Shown: positions 62,590 through 64,000 of the stretch, piece by piece
Numbering within the stretch: position 1 is the stretch's first letter
How the letters are laid out: the number at the start of each line of letters is the position of its first letter
Source: Candidatus Schekmanbacteria bacterium RIFCSPLOWO2_02_FULL_38_14
Lineage (GTDB): Bacteria > Schekmanbacteria > GWA2-38-11
DNA length: 64,000 nucleotides
Assembly (NCBI GenBank): GCA_001790855.1
Contig: MGDH01000036.1
Coordinates: 67,604 to 131,603 of the forward strand
Direction of reading: 5' to 3'
Position numbers and translations under genes: made by a program
Notes under the pieces: model-generated
What the model was told of the DNA's origin: nothing
What the model saw: only the letters and a program-made list of their open reading frames with translations
The model's database searches: none

Positions 62590-63939
62590 TCAAAACTTAA
62601 ACCCTACCTCAAATGTAACATTCTGTATGTAATCAATCTGTGAAAATGGCAAAAGAGCAGGGTCATCCTCTTCATAAGCATATTTTATTCTGAAATCGAT
62701 ATTTTTCGTAATGTATGCCCTTATGTCGCCATTGAATCCAAATGTATCCAAATTCCTGTTATTGTAGTCATAAAACTTATAAAAGCCTCCGGCACTAATA
62801 AATAATTTATCGCTCAACCTCTGTGCCACCTGTCCTTCAAATATATTAGATTCAGTTTCAAAGTGTTTTGTGTGTCTGTCGTTTTTAAAATATTTCCAGT
62901 TTACAAGAATGTCAGTTCCATTAAAAATAAAATCAGACCAGTCAAAACCAACAGTAAATTCATCAAAGGAATTATTATACTGGTCTCCTTCGTTACTATT
63001 TATTAAATCCCGTTTTGTGTAAGTTATTCCAACTCCCAAGCCTTTGTAAATTCTCTGATGCAAGAGCAGGTAATATTCCTGATAGGGGTCCAAATCTCCA
63101 ATGTTAAAATTCTCTACAAGATACCTCCCCCCGCTTTTATTAGATGATGAGTAATTAAAATCAAAATCATCAGCCCTGCTGCCGCCAAGCTTTCTGTAAT
63201 AGGAAATCACTGCCTGAGTTCCAAAATCATAAGACCTGTAATTTAAATTAAGTTTTAAATCTCTTTGGTCATTATTTATAAGAGAATAGGTTCCTGAAAA
63301 ATAAATTTCTGGGGTTATGTCCTGATAGATTGAAAAATCAGAGCTTAAGTCTATGTATTTTACCATCCTCGCAGTAAATTTTGTCCCTTCAAGCGGGTAA
63401 ACTGAAAGATTTGCTCCCCATATTCCAAATCTTTCAGGGTGTTCATAAAATGTAACCCTTCTTCCGCCAAAAAGGCTTAAATCAACAGGACCTATTTTTT
63501 TTAAATCAATTCTACCGCCATCAAAATGTGCTATCTCAGCGCCATAGAAATATTGTCTCCCAAGGGTTAAATCAAGGGTTTTCAATAAATCATTCAGTTT
63601 CGCATAAGCATTATAAATTTTGAACTGGTCATTGGAATCATAGGTGTCTGTAATATCCTTAAAATAATTTCTCTGCTCTGTGCCATCCAGGTCTTTTTCG
63701 TAGCGCATAGAAAAATAGGTTGTCAGGTTTTCAAGACCATATCCGTCAGAGCTGAAATTTATATACTGGTAAAAATCGTGGTCATAGTCGTTACCACGTC
63801 CTGATTTATAATGAATCGAATTGAAATCATAAACTGACCTTGTATTCAAACTATATTCTTTGGCAGAAATTTCTGAACCGCTTAAAAGAAATAGAAAGAT
63901 TAAAAAAGGAGTTACTCTCAGGAAAAATATCTTCCTCAT
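62590..63939 (-). CDS. Outer-membrane beta-barrel, putative porin of a porin-cytochrome complex
   Basis: 449 residues from the ATG at 63939 (GGAGAG 8 nt upstream; a TTG at 63963 is open but worse). Signal peptide to SGSEISA-KEY, then alternating Tyr/Phe-rich strands (YINFSSDGYGLENLTTYFSMRYEKDL, YFYGAEIAHFDGGRI, IDLSLFGGRRV, ...) and the C-terminal outer-membrane mark VTFEVGFKF. Strand count by eye is about 20 or more, in the size range of MtrB/OmbB-like barrels, but the N-terminal CxxC of MtrB is absent. Followed by two multiheme genes on the same strand. Confidence 0.75.
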   Translation of the reverse strand: MRKIFFLRVTPFLIFLFLLSGSEISAKEYSLNTRSVYDFNSIHYKSGRGNDYDHDFYQYINFSSDGYGLENLTTYFSMRYEKDLDGTEQRNYFKDITDTYDSNDQFKIYNAYAKLNDLLKTLDLTLGRQYFYGAEIAHFDGGRIDLKKIGPVDLSLFGGRRVTFYEHPERFGIWGANLSVYPLEGTKFTARMVKYIDLSSDFSIYQDITPEIYFSGTYSLINNDQRDLKLNLNYRSYDFGTQAVISYYRKLGGSRADDFDFNYSSSNKSGGRYLVENFNIGDLDPYQEYYLLLHQRIYKGLGVGITYTKRDLINSNEGDQYNNSFDEFTVGFDWSDFIFNGTDILVNWKYFKNDRHTKHFETESNIFEGQVAQRLSDKLFISAGGFYKFYDYNNRNLDTFGFNGDIRAYITKNIDFRIKYAYEEDDPALLPFSQIDYIQNVTFEVGFKF

Positions 63940-64000
63940 TAAAACTCTCCAGAACGTTAGCAACCGTATAAAAATTGGGTAAAAAAAATTGAGATATTTA

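Overview
The window is AT-rich DNA (roughly 38% GC by eye) from a diderm bacterium. Evidence for the outer membrane is a complete tolQRAB-pal-cpoB cluster, a LolCDE-type lipoprotein exporter, a TonB-dependent vitamin B12 receptor and an outer-membrane beta-barrel next to multiheme cytochromes. An anaerobic or microaerobic, redox-active life is suggested by the desulforedoxin fragment, pyruvate phosphate dikinase, a 2x[4Fe-4S] ferredoxin, several radical SAM enzymes, bacterioferritin and c-type cytochromes carrying 20 predicted hemes. Gene order and the many intergenic palindromes resemble uncultured Deltaproteobacteria, Nitrospirota or Schekmanbacteria-like genomes. No rRNA is present, so the lineage is an inference.

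Layout. 1-5077: end of a desulforedoxin gene, then the Tol-Pal cluster on the minus strand. 5243-6897: a sodium-dependent transporter with its tiny overlapping small subunit (MetPS type). 6929-7392: a zinc-finger mini-protein, tRNA-Cys and tRNA-Gly. 7530-13384: a seven-gene minus-strand operon for a ribosomally made, radical-SAM-modified peptide: PqqD-like carrier, two radical SAM/SPASM enzymes, a 55-residue Cys/Gly-rich precursor, an HPr-kinase-like protein, a Ser/His signal-peptidase-like protein and a nucleotidyltransferase. It closely resembles the SynChlorMet (Scm) cassette. 13616-16077: PHP phosphoesterase, LarA-type nickel racemase, bacterioferritin. 16814-34273: housekeeping genes lolD, glyQ, glyS, ppdK, rpsB, tsf, pyrH, frr, ferredoxin, uppS, cdsA, prfB (with the RF2 programmed frameshift), lysS and two lolC/E permeases. 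34505-38288: an accessory patch with a truncated PD40 gene, two decayed REP-associated (Y1-type) transposase elements and, between them, an unusual GspE/PilB-like ATPase. 38447-42565: a 1372-residue surface protein with poly-Thr linkers and two six-repeat NHL propellers. 42992-50132: NAD-binding protein, S23-like protein, glgB, mreB, GAF protein, MgtC-like, DUF948 and YtxH proteins. 50098-52292: CofH-like radical SAM enzyme and a small membrane/secreted pair. 52550-60108: B12 uptake (btuF, btuC, btuD on plus; btuB, a beta-propeller protein and tonB on minus behind a cobalamin riboswitch). 60202-63939: a barrel plus a 12-heme lipoprotein plus an 8-heme cytochrome, probably a porin-cytochrome electron conduit.

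The most interesting parts are the radical-SAM peptide operon and its previously uncalled precursor gene, the porin-cytochrome cluster, the riboswitch whose terminator U-tract contains the btuB start codon, a palindromic repeat that has been absorbed into the lolC reading frame, and the decayed transposase elements around the GspE-like gene. At least six families of intergenic palindromes recur in the 64 kb.
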